Translations under genes and position numbers: made by a program
Source of the DNA: Strigops habroptila
Lineage: Eukaryota; Chordata; Aves; Psittaciformes; Psittacidae
Assembly: GCF_004027225.2 (NCBI RefSeq)
Contig: NC_046358.1
Span: 61,675,528-61,739,527, forward strand
Reading direction: 5' to 3'
DNA length: 64,000 nt
Shown: positions 35,707-49,765 of the stretch, one piece after another
Layout of the letters: every line of letters starts with the position of its first letter
How positions within the stretch are numbered: the first letter of the stretch is position 1
The notes under the pieces: generated by a model
What the model saw: the letters and a program-made list of their open reading frames with translations, nothing else
What the model was told of the DNA's origin: nothing
Databases searched by the model: none

Positions 35707-38700
35707 ATATAAGCAAATACATGAACTGCAAAAAGTATTAAAAAAAAAAATCAAATCTGCAGACTAAGATCACATAAAATGAAACTGCTAATGTGTGTGT
35801 TTAAAAACACTGAAGTCAAACCAATCCTAGTCTGTAGTAAATGTGACTATTCATTTAACAATTTTCGTTTTGGAGCCTTTTTCAAATAAAAAGAGAGCAT
35901 ATGATAATCTTGTACCCAGTAACATTCATAGTGGCTGGTAGTGTGCCTGGAGCAGTACCAAGTGGTTGCAGCAGTAAACTGAAAGTCTGGATTCCAAGCA
36001 ATAAACTTTAGGTACCTGGAGTTGAGTCATTTTATTTATCTCTTGAAGAGTTGACCGTAAAGTTTGGTCTTAACCTCCGTAAACTTGGAGATTCTCCCAG
36101 CACACCAGCTGTATGTGTCCTGCAGGATCTGCTGCATGAAGGGTTGTCTGTGACGAAGTGCTGGTGGATGAGCATTGCAGTTGAATGCTGCTGCTGCTGA
36201 GCATTCGGGGTGGGCAGAGAGGATGCCTGGAGAGCAAGTCAACACATAATCCCCAAATACAGTCGTCCTCTTCATCACTCTGATGGATCAAGCCCGTGTT
36301 ATTACTTTCTCTTAATGCTGCCAAGAGTTCACCTGCGTACTCCCCACGGACAGGGAGATGCTTGCCCCTGTTTTTATGCTCCCTGTTTTATAATGGGGCG
36401 TATCTTCTGAATTTAAATCATGAAGTTGAGGGGAGAGACAAATAACAAAATCCCAACTCCCCTGTTTTTACCAAAAGATTATTTAAATTATTGTGCTGTG
36501 TGCAAGATTTGTTTTTGTGGCAGGTTGTGGATTTCATATTCCCAGACCCTCTCTTCTTTGCATGCTGCTTGAGATTAGGGCTGCAGAGATTCCACTGGAT
36601 ATTGACAATGAAAAAACAGTACCAGAGGCTTCCTCGCAGCAGAGTCCCCACTTACTGTACTGGGCATTAACTTATATCCAGCACATAAACTTAAAAGCAC
36701 ACGGCCATTAAGTGTAGCACTCCCTTCCCAGGAGGGCAGCAGATGGAGAGGGAATGGGGGAGGGAAGGAGAAAGGAGTATGATAGAGGGACTTTGTCTGA
36801 TGTATTTGTAAGCCAGGAAACTGGCTATTTACCACGTTTACAATTTCTCTGGTATAAGGAATTGAGTGTAGTGACTGGGAGCATCAGGGTCAGCACATTA
36901 CTCCTGAATGTTTAGCTATTGTATCAGCTTATGGGAAGGAAAAGGTGGTAGTCCAGTATATCTTTCCCCATGCTCCTTTTATAAAGGGAGCACAAAGGAA
37001 AAAGTCATTACTTTTTAATTACTCCAGGCTTCTTTGTTTCTTAAAGCACATTCACTTCTGGCCAGCAGTGAGAATTATCAAAGGGTTATTTTCTTTCCTG
37101 TGAATGGTAAAATGGTAGTTTCGGGGAAAATAATTGTTCAGAATTAAAATTTAACGGGGCCCAGCATATTTAATAAATAGGAGCCATGTCCTGTACTTGT
37201 TAAATGCAGTGATTAGTGACACTCTGTTGCTTCCAGTGGGACAGGACTAGTCACTCAGAGATGCCAGCTGAAGTGGTTCCCTCAATTTTAGGCTATGATT
37301 CTTTCAGGGACTTCTTTTCTCTGGCTATTAACAAGGTACATATAAGATTATTGTAATTAACATAAATTAAGAGGGAAAATTCATCTTTATGGTTTATTGA
37401 TTTTGTAAATTTCAAGTCAGCCAGGCATTCACTTTTCCTCCTGGTAGAAAGGAGTGAATAATGAAAACTAAATAAATACATAACTATACATTTAAAAAAA
37501 AAAATTAAAAAATCTAAAACTCTGGTGTAACCTTTGAAATGTCTTGATTTTTTTTTAATAAATTGTTTTCATTTTATTATCTTTCTCTTGACATTAGTTT
37601 GATTTTTCCATCACTTTTGTTTGTTAAACAGGGATGTTTGCAGCTTTGCAAGGAAAGCATGTTTACAAGAGACAGATTTTTTTCTGCTATTATTCTATAC
37701 CTTTAAAGTTTCCACTTAGGACACCCTCTTAGGGTTACTGGGGGAGAGTTATGACTCATTGCAACTTCTTAGGTATTTTGGAGGGTATTTTAACTGTTTG
37801 TCCTCAAGGCAGTTTTTCTGCTAGAAATGTTGTCAGTATGGTGAGGCTGCACAGATCAAATACTGTAATATGAGTGTCAGGCACCCTCTGAGAATTAAAA
37901 TGATGATGACGATAGTCCTTTACAGTTGTATATGGGTTTCTTTCCCTCTTTTCATCGTGGCCTTTGGTGGTCTGCTTGGCTACTTTGCATGGCTGCTTTG
38001 TCAGAGTGCTGCTGTGTTAATGGAAGGATCACACATACTGTTCCTCTCAAACCTGGTACATCATCTCAGCAACAAAATGAAGACCTTTAACTCTTGGAGA
38101 TTTTTATCATTTCTTGTTAGTTATCTATTACCATAAATACTATGCCTTCAAGAAAACAGGCTGTTTTAAAAATGTATCGAAGTAGAGTAGAGCCTTTATT
38201 TTCTCTGAGTCAGAGGAGCAGGGAAATCTCTGGTATTGGTTTCAAGGATTTAAATGGTCTATGTTTAGTGGGATTTTGTTTTCAGGCTCATTCATCTTAG
38301 GTATCATTAATATATAGAGCACATTTTCCTGAAAAGAATCCTTGCATTCAGTCTATATCCTCAAGAGGAATATTAATTTAAGTTGAAAATTAACTTTGGA
38401 TCACGTGGCTTCCTTGATAGTCTGTTCATACCATCATTTAATACTGTGATATGCAAGAGTCACTGTTTTCAGTCAGTATTTCTCTTAGAAAGTTTTAAAG
38501 GCATCATTCTACTGAAAGACCTTTTATGAATCATTTTATTCAGTGCTGAACAAAAAAGTATAATCTGAAACACATAGTCCGGAAGTTGGTGGAGGCTTTT
38601 TTTTTAATCAATTAGTTCAGATTAAATAGGGGTCTAAAGAAGATTTGGTACAAGAAGTGGCAATTTTCTGGATATCTATTTATAAAGAGGCAATGCAATT

Positions 38701-41687
38701 TCATTAGGATCCAGACACTTGTCCAATAAAATGCAAGAGGAATGGACTAGAGGTGACTAATACAGAGTAAATGTAAGATGAGAAGTGGATAAATAATCTC
38801 AGATAACCAGAGAGAAGATGTTGGCCTGAAGTATAGTTCTTAGCACACCTTGCACATGCAGCAGTATTTCATTTGTTAGGATTTTACTGTCTGCATATGT
38901 GTTTAAAGGCAATCTTGCTCTAGCATGAAGCATAGCAGTAATATATAGCCCATTAGTGCTGCAGCCGTAGTATCAGAGTCTGTCTTTCAGGTTTGTATGT
39001 GTTTTATTATTTTCCTAACAAAAGCTATTTTAGATTTTGAGCTTCCAGACTTAATGCCTTGTAGTTGTTCACAAGGGAATCCGGCAATGCTGACCAATAG
39101 GTTGTACGTTCACATACTGAGGCAAGGTCATTTGAACCTTTTAGTGCCGTGCCCAGAACCTGGCAGCCTTAAAGGCATGCTTTTTTTTTTTTTTTTTTAA
39201 TATATATTCTTTACAATTTTTCCTCTGTTGGGCTTAGTGTGCTTGTGAGCAGTGTCAGTGCACTGGGAACACATTCTCTTTCTCCACATATGCACACAGA
39301 GCTATTGTAGTAACTGTGAGAGCTTCCCTCATAAGTTCCTCACAAATGACTGCCGTCTCTTACCTGTAGGGACTTCACATGGAACCAGGAGGGTAGATTA
39401 GTCTCTACCTCCATTCAAACTAGAGTTTCTTACCAGTTGCCGTGGAGGTCTTTGTTACATGAATGTCTTTATAGGAAAGAAAGCACAGTCCTTTGTGTTG
39501 TTTTTTCTTAAGGCACCAAACAGCTGTCAGGGGGTAGAATTTCTATTTGTTTAGGATCAGATTAGACAACGAGCTCTAAATGAAAAATCAGGTATCCTGC
39601 TACCTATCCCTTGAGTCATCTAATCTTAAAAAATATACTGTGCATTCATAAGGCATCAGCAGTGTCAACAAGTATGTTCAAAGACTGCATGGATTTATTT
39701 TTTTTCCTCTCTATTTTCCAAGCAGAAAAAGGCAAAAAGCTAAGAATTAAAATGTTGTTTCCCTGATGGTATAACTTAAGTATATTATGTATTGGCTCCA
39801 TGGGTGGCTGCTGGAGTTGCCATCCCCAGTGTTCTGATTTTAGCACCCTCCTGAAGGCTGTTACCCTGCAGAAGGAACAGTTGGATGGAGCATGAAAAGG
39901 TTTCCGGAACAGCCTTAATTTGTGCTTCAGTGTGTTACTGTAAATGAAAATCAGATTTATTTTACTTGGATACTTCGACTGGAAACAGTGATAGTCAAGA
40001 ACCATGGTATATGGGTGGCTGTATCGGGGAGAGGTACAAAAGACAGCATAAAATGTAGGCTGTCCTTATTTGTTGACAAGCATGGGTCAATACAGTAGCT
40101 TTGAGAGGGCAGTGACACTTGTTAGAAGCGGTGCTCCAAGTACTCTAATAGCAAAGTTACATTAGGCAGCATTTAAACAAATGTTTTTAGATGTTTATCT
40201 AACTTTTGCAGTAATTTTTGGTGCAGTACTGTAGAAGGGCTGTGTTACTATACATATATAACTGCCTGTGTTCTTTGAGTGTGGCGGAGTTGAGGTCTGT
40301 TCTGCATGAACATTAAATGTTTTCACCCTCTGCCAATTTTTGGTAGTTGTACCATACTATCTCCTAGTTGTAGGAGGTGGTGTGGCTACTGCAGTAGTTG
40401 CAACTTGAGATTTTAGCGATGTTGGTTCAGTGGTTCTTGCAGATCTCATAACTGAAAGAGCTTTTAAGAACAGGTGAGTATAGTATTAAAGCAGTGACTA
40501 CGTAGGGCATATTGAAAAATGTTTTCTGTTTGTCTAACTGATGCTGCTGCCTGTATTCTTGAAATAAAGTCTTCTGATCCATTGCACAGCTACATTTCAG
40601 TTTGCTCTGAGGAGCCTTATGACTGTATTTTGGACATGTCTTCTGCAGTGTGTGATTACAGCTGCCAGTGGCCAGTGACCTGACAGCTTAATCAAGTTAG
40701 GAGTTCATCTGTACAAAGGAAGAAGAACCCTTTTTCATTAACCCCCATGTATCTTTGGCTAATCAGTAAAGATGGTAGGGTAGTTACAAAAAAGACTTGA
40801 GACATTTTAGTAGATATTTCCCCCACTGGGAGAATCTGATTTAGCGATGGCATGGGGGGATACCAGTCCACATGTGCGATTTCAGTAGGTCTGGATCCTG
40901 CATTATAAATATGCACTGGATGCAGGGGAGAAAACCAGCACATTCTCTCAGGATGCTGTTAGGGCCAAGCAGAATCTCATTAGGGACAACTTCAAAGATC
41001 AGTTCCTCGTGTCCATAAAAACAAGTGTAAATTATCTTCTGTGAGCCTGCTGTTAGCAGTTGCACTGATACATTATGCATGATTCTAGACTGCACATGGT
41101 ATGAACAAACTGCACCATGTTTCATTAGTGTGCTTCATTTTTATGTAAAGCCTGCCAACTTCTCTGTTTATTGGTGTTGTTTTGGTTAAAACAATGCTTG
41201 ACTTAAAATTTCCCATTATATTAGCTATTAGTAGTGACACAATGTCTGAAAAGGACTGCTAAGGTTCTACAATGCTTAATGTTTTTACAGAGGAATAGCA
41301 TATAGACAATTCCCTGTATTGACAGCTTTACTTGCTTTCTCATTCTTCTGCTTCCTGCACTTAGTAAGAAGGTGGCTGCTCCTGACTCTCTTGGAGTGGA
41401 TCTTAAAGGAGCTTTCTGTACCACTTGGCCTAAATGTTCGTGAAAATAATAAAGAGGGTAGAACTTCAGTAATTGTGCTTTTACTGAGCTATGTACCCCA
41501 TCATATACATTTGAAAGGATGGTTTGTGATTGCTTCTGGGGAAATGGTTCGAAGTGCAACCTCTGTGCATGGAAGTTTTGCCACAAGTTTCAGTGGGATC
41601 AAAAGTTTTTGAGTCTTCATTATCCTTGCAGAAACAGTAAGATGCAGTGGAATGTTTTCCTAAACTGAACTATATTGCTAAAAAGGG

Positions 41688-41743
41688 ATATATACATATA
41701 TATATACACACACACATACTCAAAAAAATATATATTTTTTTTT
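41688..41743 (+). repeat. (TA)n/(CA)n simple repeat
   Basis: Alternating TATATACATATA, then a CACACACA run, then TATATATTTTT. Confidence 0.85.
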
Positions 41744-42140
41744 CCATTGTGGTATTTTTGCCTTTTTTTATATGGCTTAATCCATGATGGAGCCAAACTA
41801 GGAAAGCATTTGCTTGCGCACCCAATCAAGGCTCACCACTTCCTTCACATGTGATATTAAACTGCTCAACAGGTCAGCAATCTGATTTGCTCTGTGGTTT
41901 CACAAAGACCTGTAACCTGAGGCTCCTTTAAGCTGCTCAAACTAACGTCCCTTGTAACATCCACTGTAGTTTGAGAGCCGATTCAAGCCACTGCTTATTA
42001 AATTCATGATGACAGTGAGTGTGTGGAGCCATGGTTTTGTGAGGGCTGGTTTTTTTGGGGACGGTGGTACTGCCAACTTGAATAGCCCTCACTCCTTTGC
42101 ACTGCTGTTCTGTTCTCCCACGTGTGTCTGTGTTGGATAT

Positions 42141-42214
42141 GTAACATAACTGGGGTGAGAGGGTGAGATTACTCCAGGGTAACATAATCCCCTGGAGTGA
42201 GAGGGTGAGAAAGT
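42141..42214 (+). repeat. Imperfect 38-bp tandem duplication with hairpin
   Basis: GTAACATAA recurs 38 bp apart (42141 and 42179), each followed by a GTGAGAGGGTGAGA block. Across the junction lies a perfect 9-bp inverted repeat, ACTCCAGGG (42171-42179) and CCCTGGAGT (42190-42198), with a 10-nt loop. Confidence 0.65.
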
Positions 42215-43328
42215 CAGGGTAGCCCAGTTGAGTTCTCCGGTCCTGCTCACCATCTGTCCCTGCAGACAGTTGTACTGGCACAACAGAAGGCTGCAGATGC
42301 AGGAACCACCCATAGCAAGGTGGGACTGGGGGCTGCAGAGGCTGACACTGCTGCTGAAAGGCAAGGTTATCAGTCTGCATACCTGCACGGATGAGTAGGA
42401 GCCTTGTGTTCAGTGGATGGCTTCGTAGACTTCGTGGTTTGTTTGCAGAAGTACTTCATGTGGCATAGCTACGAAATTGTTGGTTTATGTGCCTGGGGTT
42501 GAATGGCTTAAAGTTCACTTGTGTAGAACAACGTGCAAGGCACATCTGGTTGGTACCAAGATTCCAAAGAAGGACCCCGTTTTGAGTGGTAGGATAGCAC
42601 CTCTGACCTTCTCTGGTACAGCTGTGTCTGGGGACGTGTGGGAAGTCAGCATCGTCCCTCTTAAAACTGTGCGGATAGGATGAGTGAAGAATGAATGGTC
42701 TTTCTTTGTCACGTGGAGCCCTGGACAGAATGTTCTCTCCTTGAAAATCCTTAATCCTCATTTGAGGCTTCTACCTGAGGCTCCCCTGGAAGAAGGGGCA
42801 GTTAGTCTGAGCAGAGGCCAAATCTATTTTGGTGAGGTTTGCTAGTGTAGTTCTAATGTTAATCATGTTAACAGATCCACCTAATGAGGACACAGACTAT
42901 GCTTACAGTCTTCACAGCAAGCAGCTAGATGGAGGAAAAGCTATGGAAGCAGAAGTCTTGCTCCTTCCTGGGTTTAGTCTTTTTGTTTTGTTTCATATAG
43001 ATCAGATCTTTTACTGTTATAAAAACATTGCAAAAATAGTTTTCTCTAACTGACATCACTTTCTAATGCAGAGCTGTGTGAATTTTAATGAAATTAAAAA
43101 ACTCTTAGTTCTTTACTCTGGAAAACTCCCAGCCACTTCAGCTGTGTTTTAAAATCTAATGAGCCAAAAAAGCCTCTTAATTTTTATTTTCCTGCTCACC
43201 AGGTGTAATAGAGGAGAATTGAACTGAGCATTTTTTTTCTTATTTTTTTTCCTGTGATTAAAAGAAATGAAAGAATAAAAAAAACCCCACCACATGGTGT
43301 ATATGTGTTTCTTTGTGTGTGTATGCAT

Positions 43329-43456
43329 GTTCAAGGCCGGGTTGGACAGGGCTTGGAGCAACCTGGTCTAGTAGAAAGTGTCCCTGCCCATGGCAAGGGG
43401 TTGGAACTAGATGGGCTTTAAGGTCCCTTCCAACCCAAACCATTCTATGATTCTCT
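43329..43456 (+). mobile_element. CR1 3' fragment
   Basis: Starts within the ORF2 C-terminus at GTTCAAGGCCGGGTTGGACA. It continues through the 3'UTR (TGTCCCTGCCCATGGCA) to CCAACCCAAACCATTCTATGATTCT. Confidence 0.93.
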
Positions 43457-45247
43457 GTACATGTGAATGTAGTTGGTGCTTACCTGTTGCCCAGAGAGAA
43501 TGTTCACATGCAGTAATAGCTTTGCCGTTCTCTGGAAGCTTGCTTTCTTTTGACATTCTCTTGACTTGGATTTTAAAGCCTGAACCCCCCCCCAACATGG
43601 TTTGTTATCTTGCCTAAGGAGTGATGTTTCATTAGAAGTTCAAGACTGCACTGGAAGGAAGTCTTCGTTTAATATCATTGTTTAGGTCTGGCTCTTTGTC
43701 TGACCATAGCAGACAATGTTTGAAATGGCGATAAGATAAGAAGTGGCAGTGATAGCCATGCTGCAGGGTTACTGGAAGGGCATGAAACAGTGTCTTGTCA
43801 TTGGACTTTAGTGGTCTGATTTTTGTAATGAGTGATTGAAACGTTCTTCTCATAGAGTTGGCAGTTAATGTGGCATTCACGTCAGTGTGTCCCTCAGGGA
43901 AAAAAATGAAATGGTTGTAGGAAAATAAAGAAAAAAGCAAAGTCTGTGAAACTGGGCAGACCATAACTGTTTTTCGTATGTAGCATGGTCACTTGCTGCT
44001 TTTAAAGTTCATAATAAATACCCGAGACCATGTAAAGGTAGAGTTTTGTTCAAGGAAATTACAAAAAGATGGAGTAAAAAAACCCCAAAACCAACAACAC
44101 CCGTGGATGGTTAGGACTGAGGTATTGGGAAAGAAGGGTGTGAAGGTTGTGAAATACAGCCCCTTGGCACAATAGAGAAACTCGAGTCAGGGCTCTTATC
44201 TCTATATATTTAATTCCTTTGCCCCCCCCTTTTTTTTTCCCCTTCCCCCTTCATTCATTGTCTTTGTTTGCTTTTAATTTGTCTGTTTAGGAAGTCTGTT
44301 TCATGTCCAAGTTTAGTACTGTCTGTAACAAAAGGATTCACCTAGAAGTTGAACATATGATGCAAGATCAGACTGCGTCTGGATATGGAGAAAACTCTCA
44401 TTAGAGCAAGGAGGTTCTTATTTTTGTCTTGGTAGGAAGGAAGAAAACCTACTTAACATTTAGGAAAGTTGCTCTGTTGATCCATCATGCAGGTTCTGCT
44501 GAAAGGAGCAGCTCACTGCCTTTACTCCTGCCATGCCCCAGTGCTCTCGTTGCTTCACTTTGGGCTCGTACTCACCTGCCCATCCAAGTCAGCAGTGGTG
44601 CCATGAGAAGTGGCAAGGTGGGCACAGAAGAATGGCTAGATCTAGGTCTAGGTCTGCATGGCTGTCCTGTGAGTAATCCCTTCTGTGCTGTGATGCCTGA
44701 AGTCTTGACTTGTTGGCTCAAGACAGTTGTTAGTGCAGCTGCACTGTGAATGGGGTTGGGAAGAGGTTTAACTGAACACATGCCTGGGAACTAGGAGTGG
44801 TTGGAAGGATGTGACCTGTCTGTAGGCTAGGTTCTGGGTTAGTGGGAGAGAAAGACGGCCTTTTTTCCCTTTTTGCTGTCAAGTACCCATGATACGGTTC
44901 GTGACAAACCTTTCTGTGCTGACTTTTAAGGAAGAACAAGTCTGTGCTTGTGTATTTTACTCAGTCTTGCAAATAGTGGCCATTACCAGATCTTTGAATG
45001 GGATGGATAGTAAAGGCAATTGTCTAGATAGGCTTCCTAATACAAGTTGTTATCTCCCATGAGTCAGAGGTTGGTGGGACACTCATGAAATAAAGAATCA
45101 CAGGCTGGGAACCATCAGGGAAAATCCAGGAGACAACAGGTCTGCACAGTTAACACTTCCCTCTCTTCTGCTTAGTGGTGTGAAAAATTCCAGCATAGTT
45201 TATGCAGTCAACAGCACTTCCCTGCACTTGCTTCAAAACATAAAGTA
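43457..45247. other. Intronic, nothing recognised
   Basis: Unique-looking AT-rich sequence between two CR1 fragments. No exon, RNA gene or further repeat is visible. Confidence 0.5.
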
Positions 45248-45742
45248 ATCATAGAATCATAGGAGCGCAGAACAGTTTGGGTAGAAAGGACCTTAAAGCA
45301 GTTCCAACCCCACCTGCCACGGGCAGGGTCACCTTCCACTCGACCAGGTTGCTCCAAGCCCCGTCCAACCTGGCCTTGAACACTGCCAGGGATGGGGCAG
45401 CCACAGCTTCTCTGGGCAACCTGTGCCAGTGCCTCACCACTCTCACAGGGAGAAACTTCTGCCTAAGATCTCATCTCAATCTCCCCTCTGTCAGTTTAAA
45501 GCTGTTATCCTGTCCTGTCACTATCTTCCCTCGTAAAAAGCCCCTTTCCAGCTTCCTTATCAGCCCCTTTTGGCACTGGAAGCTGCTCTAGGGTCTCCCT
45601 GGAGCCTTCTCTTCTCCAGGCTGAACAAGCCCAGCTCTCCCAGTCTCTCTGCATAGCAGAGGTGCTCCTTTTGATGCAGCCCGGGACACAGTTGGTTTCT
45701 GGGCTGCAGGTGCACACTGCTGGGTCCTGGTGAGCCGCTTGT
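45248..45742 (-). mobile_element. CR1 3' fragment, about 0.5 kb
   Basis: Element-strand translation gives the ORF2 C-terminal pieces VRHWHRLPREAVAAPSLAVF and, in another frame, [17 protein letters not shown] and a degraded INXVPGCIKRSTS-like part. The frame is broken and sequence near the 5' end is missing. The 3' tail is ATTCTATGATTAC at the left edge. Confidence 0.93.
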
Positions 45743-46185
45743 CTCATAGAGTGGCTGCACATTGTATTCTCCTCAGTGCGCAGGTCTGACACCTAGTTAA
45801 ACTGGTGGCAGGCCGTACTAAATGTCCCAGGGCTGAATTCCCTTTGCACCATACTGCAGTTGTCCCTCCACAAACATGTTCCCATCACTCTTGGACTGGA
45901 ATTGCATTTTTGCCATCAGGCAGGGAACTGGGAAGTGAGTGGCACATGCCGTGAGTCGGAGACCTTCTTAAATTCCTGAGAGGTTAGATTCCCTTTGGAT
46001 AGTTGGCTTGGCCAAGTCGAGCGCAGCTAGGCATAGCCCTGCTCACTGATGTCTTGGGGCTGATGGTATGGACACTTGGCAGGTCATGTCATCTTGAGAA
46101 ATAGTTCAGTGGCAAGTCTGTAATTCAGGCTATTCTCTGGGCATGGTTATTTAGCAAAGGTCAGGGGCACAGTGGCTTATTGGAT

Positions 46186-46272
46186 CATGGAGGTGTTCCT
46201 GTCTGTGGCGGGGGATTTTGGAACTAGATGATCTTTAAAGGTCCCTTCCAACCCAAACCATTCTATGATTGT
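46186..46272 (+). mobile_element. CR1 3'UTR tail
   Basis: Only the last 85 or so bases of a CR1: a diverged TGTCTGTGGCGGGGG segment, then GGTCCCTTCCAACCCAAACC and ATTCTATGATT. Confidence 0.88.
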
Positions 46273-48106
46273 GTTTGGTGTGTGCATGTGTGCAGGAGGG
46301 AGAGCAGCATATAAGGAAGGTGACACGGTGAATGTCATCAATCTACATGATAGTGAATGTCAGCCATGTTAATTAGCTGTTCTACAGAAAATACACACCT
46401 GTGCTTGTTGAACTAAGTTGTATTTGCCTGCTATCCTGGTGACACGCTGTGAAGGGTATACAGGTATCAGATCGTAGCAGCAGCAAGGTAATTCTTCGGT
46501 GAGAAATGGTCTTTGGGGAGATTGTGATGTTTCAGAGAAGAAAATGTCATTTGTGTGGGTGAGACAAGCATAGCTCTTTGGAACTGTGTGATACTCTCTT
46601 CATCAGTTAAAGATAAGCATTATTTAAAATAAAAATCTAACATGTTACTTGACAAGGAGAGAAATAGATGTGATCCTTGTTGCTATAGGTAATACCAGTG
46701 GAAAAAAGCAAGTGGTGGAGGTGGTTTCTTAATGTACAAGTAGCTGCTGCTGGGAAGCCTCTGTGCGTGTTACCGTTTGGTTTCTACAGCAGCCTGCAGA
46801 CAAAGCCGGTCTTGAGGAAAAGCTTGGAGCAGTCGGTTTTCCAGAAGGCAGATTGACCAGAGACTCTTAATTCTAGAAGGAGACAATTTTGCGCTTTAGG
46901 AGTATGGTTCTTCTCAAGTCCTCACGGTCTGCAGAAGATGAAGGAACTCAAGATTTTACAGGCCAAAGTAAACCAGTAGAGTAGAACTAGATGAAATAAT
47001 CAGTTCCAGAAGGGATTTCTGGAACAGACTGAAGTCTCTTGCCAGTTTTGCCCTTAAGGGCAGTATTCATTATGAAACAGTTTGTCTGTTCTTGATTGCC
47101 AAAAAATTTGGAGGGAGGAAGGAGGAGAAAGGTTGCAGGAAATTAGTCACTTCAGTCAAAGAACTAACAATCTAAACTGCTAATTTTGTTTAATACAGAT
47201 GCCTGTTAAAGTATTGATGTGAACAAAATAGTGCAACAAACAATAACGAACAAAATAATTGTGCAACTTACTGAATTAGCCTGTTTCCTTACTCAGAAAA
47301 TACCCTAATAGTTATAAGCCTGTCAAAGATGCTGGGAATTTTTATTTAATATCTTTTACAGAATGTTTAGTAATGATTTTTTTTTCCCTTGAAAACTCAT
47401 AGAAAGATACATGTTTTAAAAATTTGCAATTCCCCATAGCCGTGCAGAGCTCTTGTGGAATTCTGTTATTGTCTGTGCCTGGAAGGTATCTTTTCCTGCT
47501 CCATAATGACAGGGAAAGAACTGGCATTTCATTTGCGTGCTGAAGAAAATTACTGTGGATGGGTAGGTGGATGCAATTTTACACATATTCTTAGGCAAAG
47601 CAAAAATGGTTTTGATTGTTTAAAAATAAAAGAAGCAAACCAAAGTTAGTATAGCTGATGGTGAGTGCACCCTGATAATTCCATATGTTTATGTATTTTG
47701 GTTTTGCCAGTTTGTCTGTTTTACTGTGAATTTTTACGTAGCTGAAGCTTTCCTTAAGTTTTTATTATTCAAATACGTATTAAAATAATTTAAGTTTCTT
47801 TTCCCTTTAAACACTGAATATGAAGATGAAAACCAAGACTCAACTTGTTATCCATGCAGGGAAACTGATTCTAGATAGTTCCTACAGAAAAGGCTGTTCT
47901 GCAGCTGGTACTCTCAGATTCCTCTTGGTGTAGACACTCATATTCTCTAGGAAAAGTGCTTTAAGCTAAATTGGAAAACAGTACTATGCCTAATAAATAG
48001 GCTCCCTAGAGAGTCATATAGGAAAAGCTATGGTACTTCTAGTTCACGCAGCCTGTCTTATTTCAGAGAAACCTCCTTGTATTCTCAAGCGTCAAGAAAC
48101 CAGCAG

Positions 48107-48168
48107 ATAAATAAATAAATTAAAAAAAAAAAAAAAAAGATTCTTTTTGCATTTAAAAAAAAAAAAAG
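48107..48168 (+). repeat. A-rich low-complexity tract
   Basis: (ATAA)n followed by two long A runs separated by a short mixed segment. No retrocopy body is visible upstream. Confidence 0.75.
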
Positions 48169-49746
48169 GCATGGGGTGTTTCATTGGGTTGTTTTTTATT
48201 TTTACTTTATTGGGATTTTTTTTTTTTTTAACTCATGGTCTGTGGGATCTGAGGTATGATTTCTCTTCCTTAGGCTTATTAATGGCAAGTTTGGTGGAAT
48301 TAATCTCTGTGCATGAGACCTTACGTACCACTGACTACGTGAGTTTAAATGTTGCGTCATTCAGTTTATGCCTTCCCAGCATCCACCACAATAGGATGAA
48401 TTTCACCCACCTTGGTTGTTACCATCTAAATGTGAAATGATGGTTTCTATTTGTTCTGCTGCAGCTAGGATGTTTTATAATTTCTACACATCTAATGCAT
48501 TGGTTGAAGTAATGAAATTCCCCCTTTTGTTTGAAAGTGTAATCAGTGGGATTGCATTTGCATCACTTATAACTGATCCACGTAAGTGAAATTACATGGC
48601 CCACATCTCATTTTGTATCGTAAAATGTTATGTGGCTCAGCTTGTTTCCCTCCTTCCTGGAGCTTTCCATGGTGATATTCTTTTCTCTAAATTTCAAACT
48701 ACAAAGTATTTGCTTTTTGTATCTGGCATAGAAATTACTTTCTGCAGTGCCCTTCTACATCTGCCCCGCGAACCAAAATTTTGATAGTGTGCAATGGATG
48801 GATGGGAAAGCAGCTAGTTTTGAAAGCTTTCAGGGTCTTGCATTCTGTTGCATATTAACTGATTACTAAGTAGGTTGGTACAATTGGCAACAACATCTGA
48901 GTCATACATGATAATACCTTACTGCTATATACATATAGAAGCTGCATATTGAGGGATTTCAGCTTATTTGGCTTCGGAATTGAGTTGTAGATAATACTGA
49001 AATAAAAATGATTCTGTTTTTCTTCCCTCTTTTCCCCTGCCTTTGATACTGGCATAGAAGCAAAAGTAAATTCATTTCTAAATTGAGTTTTTTAAAAGTA
49101 TCCCTCAGGTAGATTTCAGTCTTGACTAATTCAGTTTTGGATTTATTTGATTTTGGGGAATCCATCTTTGGAAAGAAATGGTTTAATACAGAATAATTGC
49201 TAACTGCAGAAGTCGGTAACAATTCTGATAAATATGAATGTCCCACATATTCCCACTGAGGACTCTTAAGTCATTAATTTTTATGATGGAAATGTAAGCA
49301 AAACCAAAATGTTCTTAGATAACCTAGAACACTGTGGTTGCCCACAAACCCTCTGCCTATTTAACTACATTATTGATAAAACCTCCTGATCATATATGCA
49401 GCAGTGCTTCTCATAATATTGTCTTAACGTGATGTCTGTCACATAAATGCCATGGATAAATTATAGTTATGGTGCAGCAAAATTAGTCAGTGCTGGGTTT
49501 TACCTATAAGACTTTTTACTTATTTTCTAGAGGAAGGTGCTGAGTTCAGCAGCCTGTATCACATAAGTAACTCATTGCTTGGGAGAAAGTGTATGAGAAC
49601 GCCAAATAATGAGTGAGATTTGTAAAAGAACATAAAGGGGGAAAGAAAGTAAGTCAGAATGAACTGTGCGTTTCTAAGGGGTATCTCCAGCTGAAGCTAC
49701 GTTTGTGCAGTGTTTCTGCTAGTGCAGACATGAGATTTTATTTCTA

Positions 49747-49765
49747 TACACACACACACACACAC
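49747..49765 (+). repeat. (CA)n microsatellite
   Basis: About nine CA units. Confidence 0.88.

Larger units (their letters stand above)
35707..43328. other. Intronic, no gene or large repeat recognised
   Basis: AT-rich sequence with a T run at 39180-39198, a TA/CA microsatellite (41688-41743) and an imperfect 38-bp duplication (42141-42214). Open frames stay under 150 codons and none has a recognisable domain. Confidence 0.5.

Noticed and set aside
37870..38136. Hydrophobic 88-codon frame inside intron 2
   Set aside because: It looks membrane-like only because of T-rich codons. It has no known family, no splice context and no conservation evidence.
40465..40485. AACAG|GTGAGTATA as another recursive site
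   Set aside because: The preceding sequence is purine-rich, so there is no polypyrimidine tract for an acceptor.
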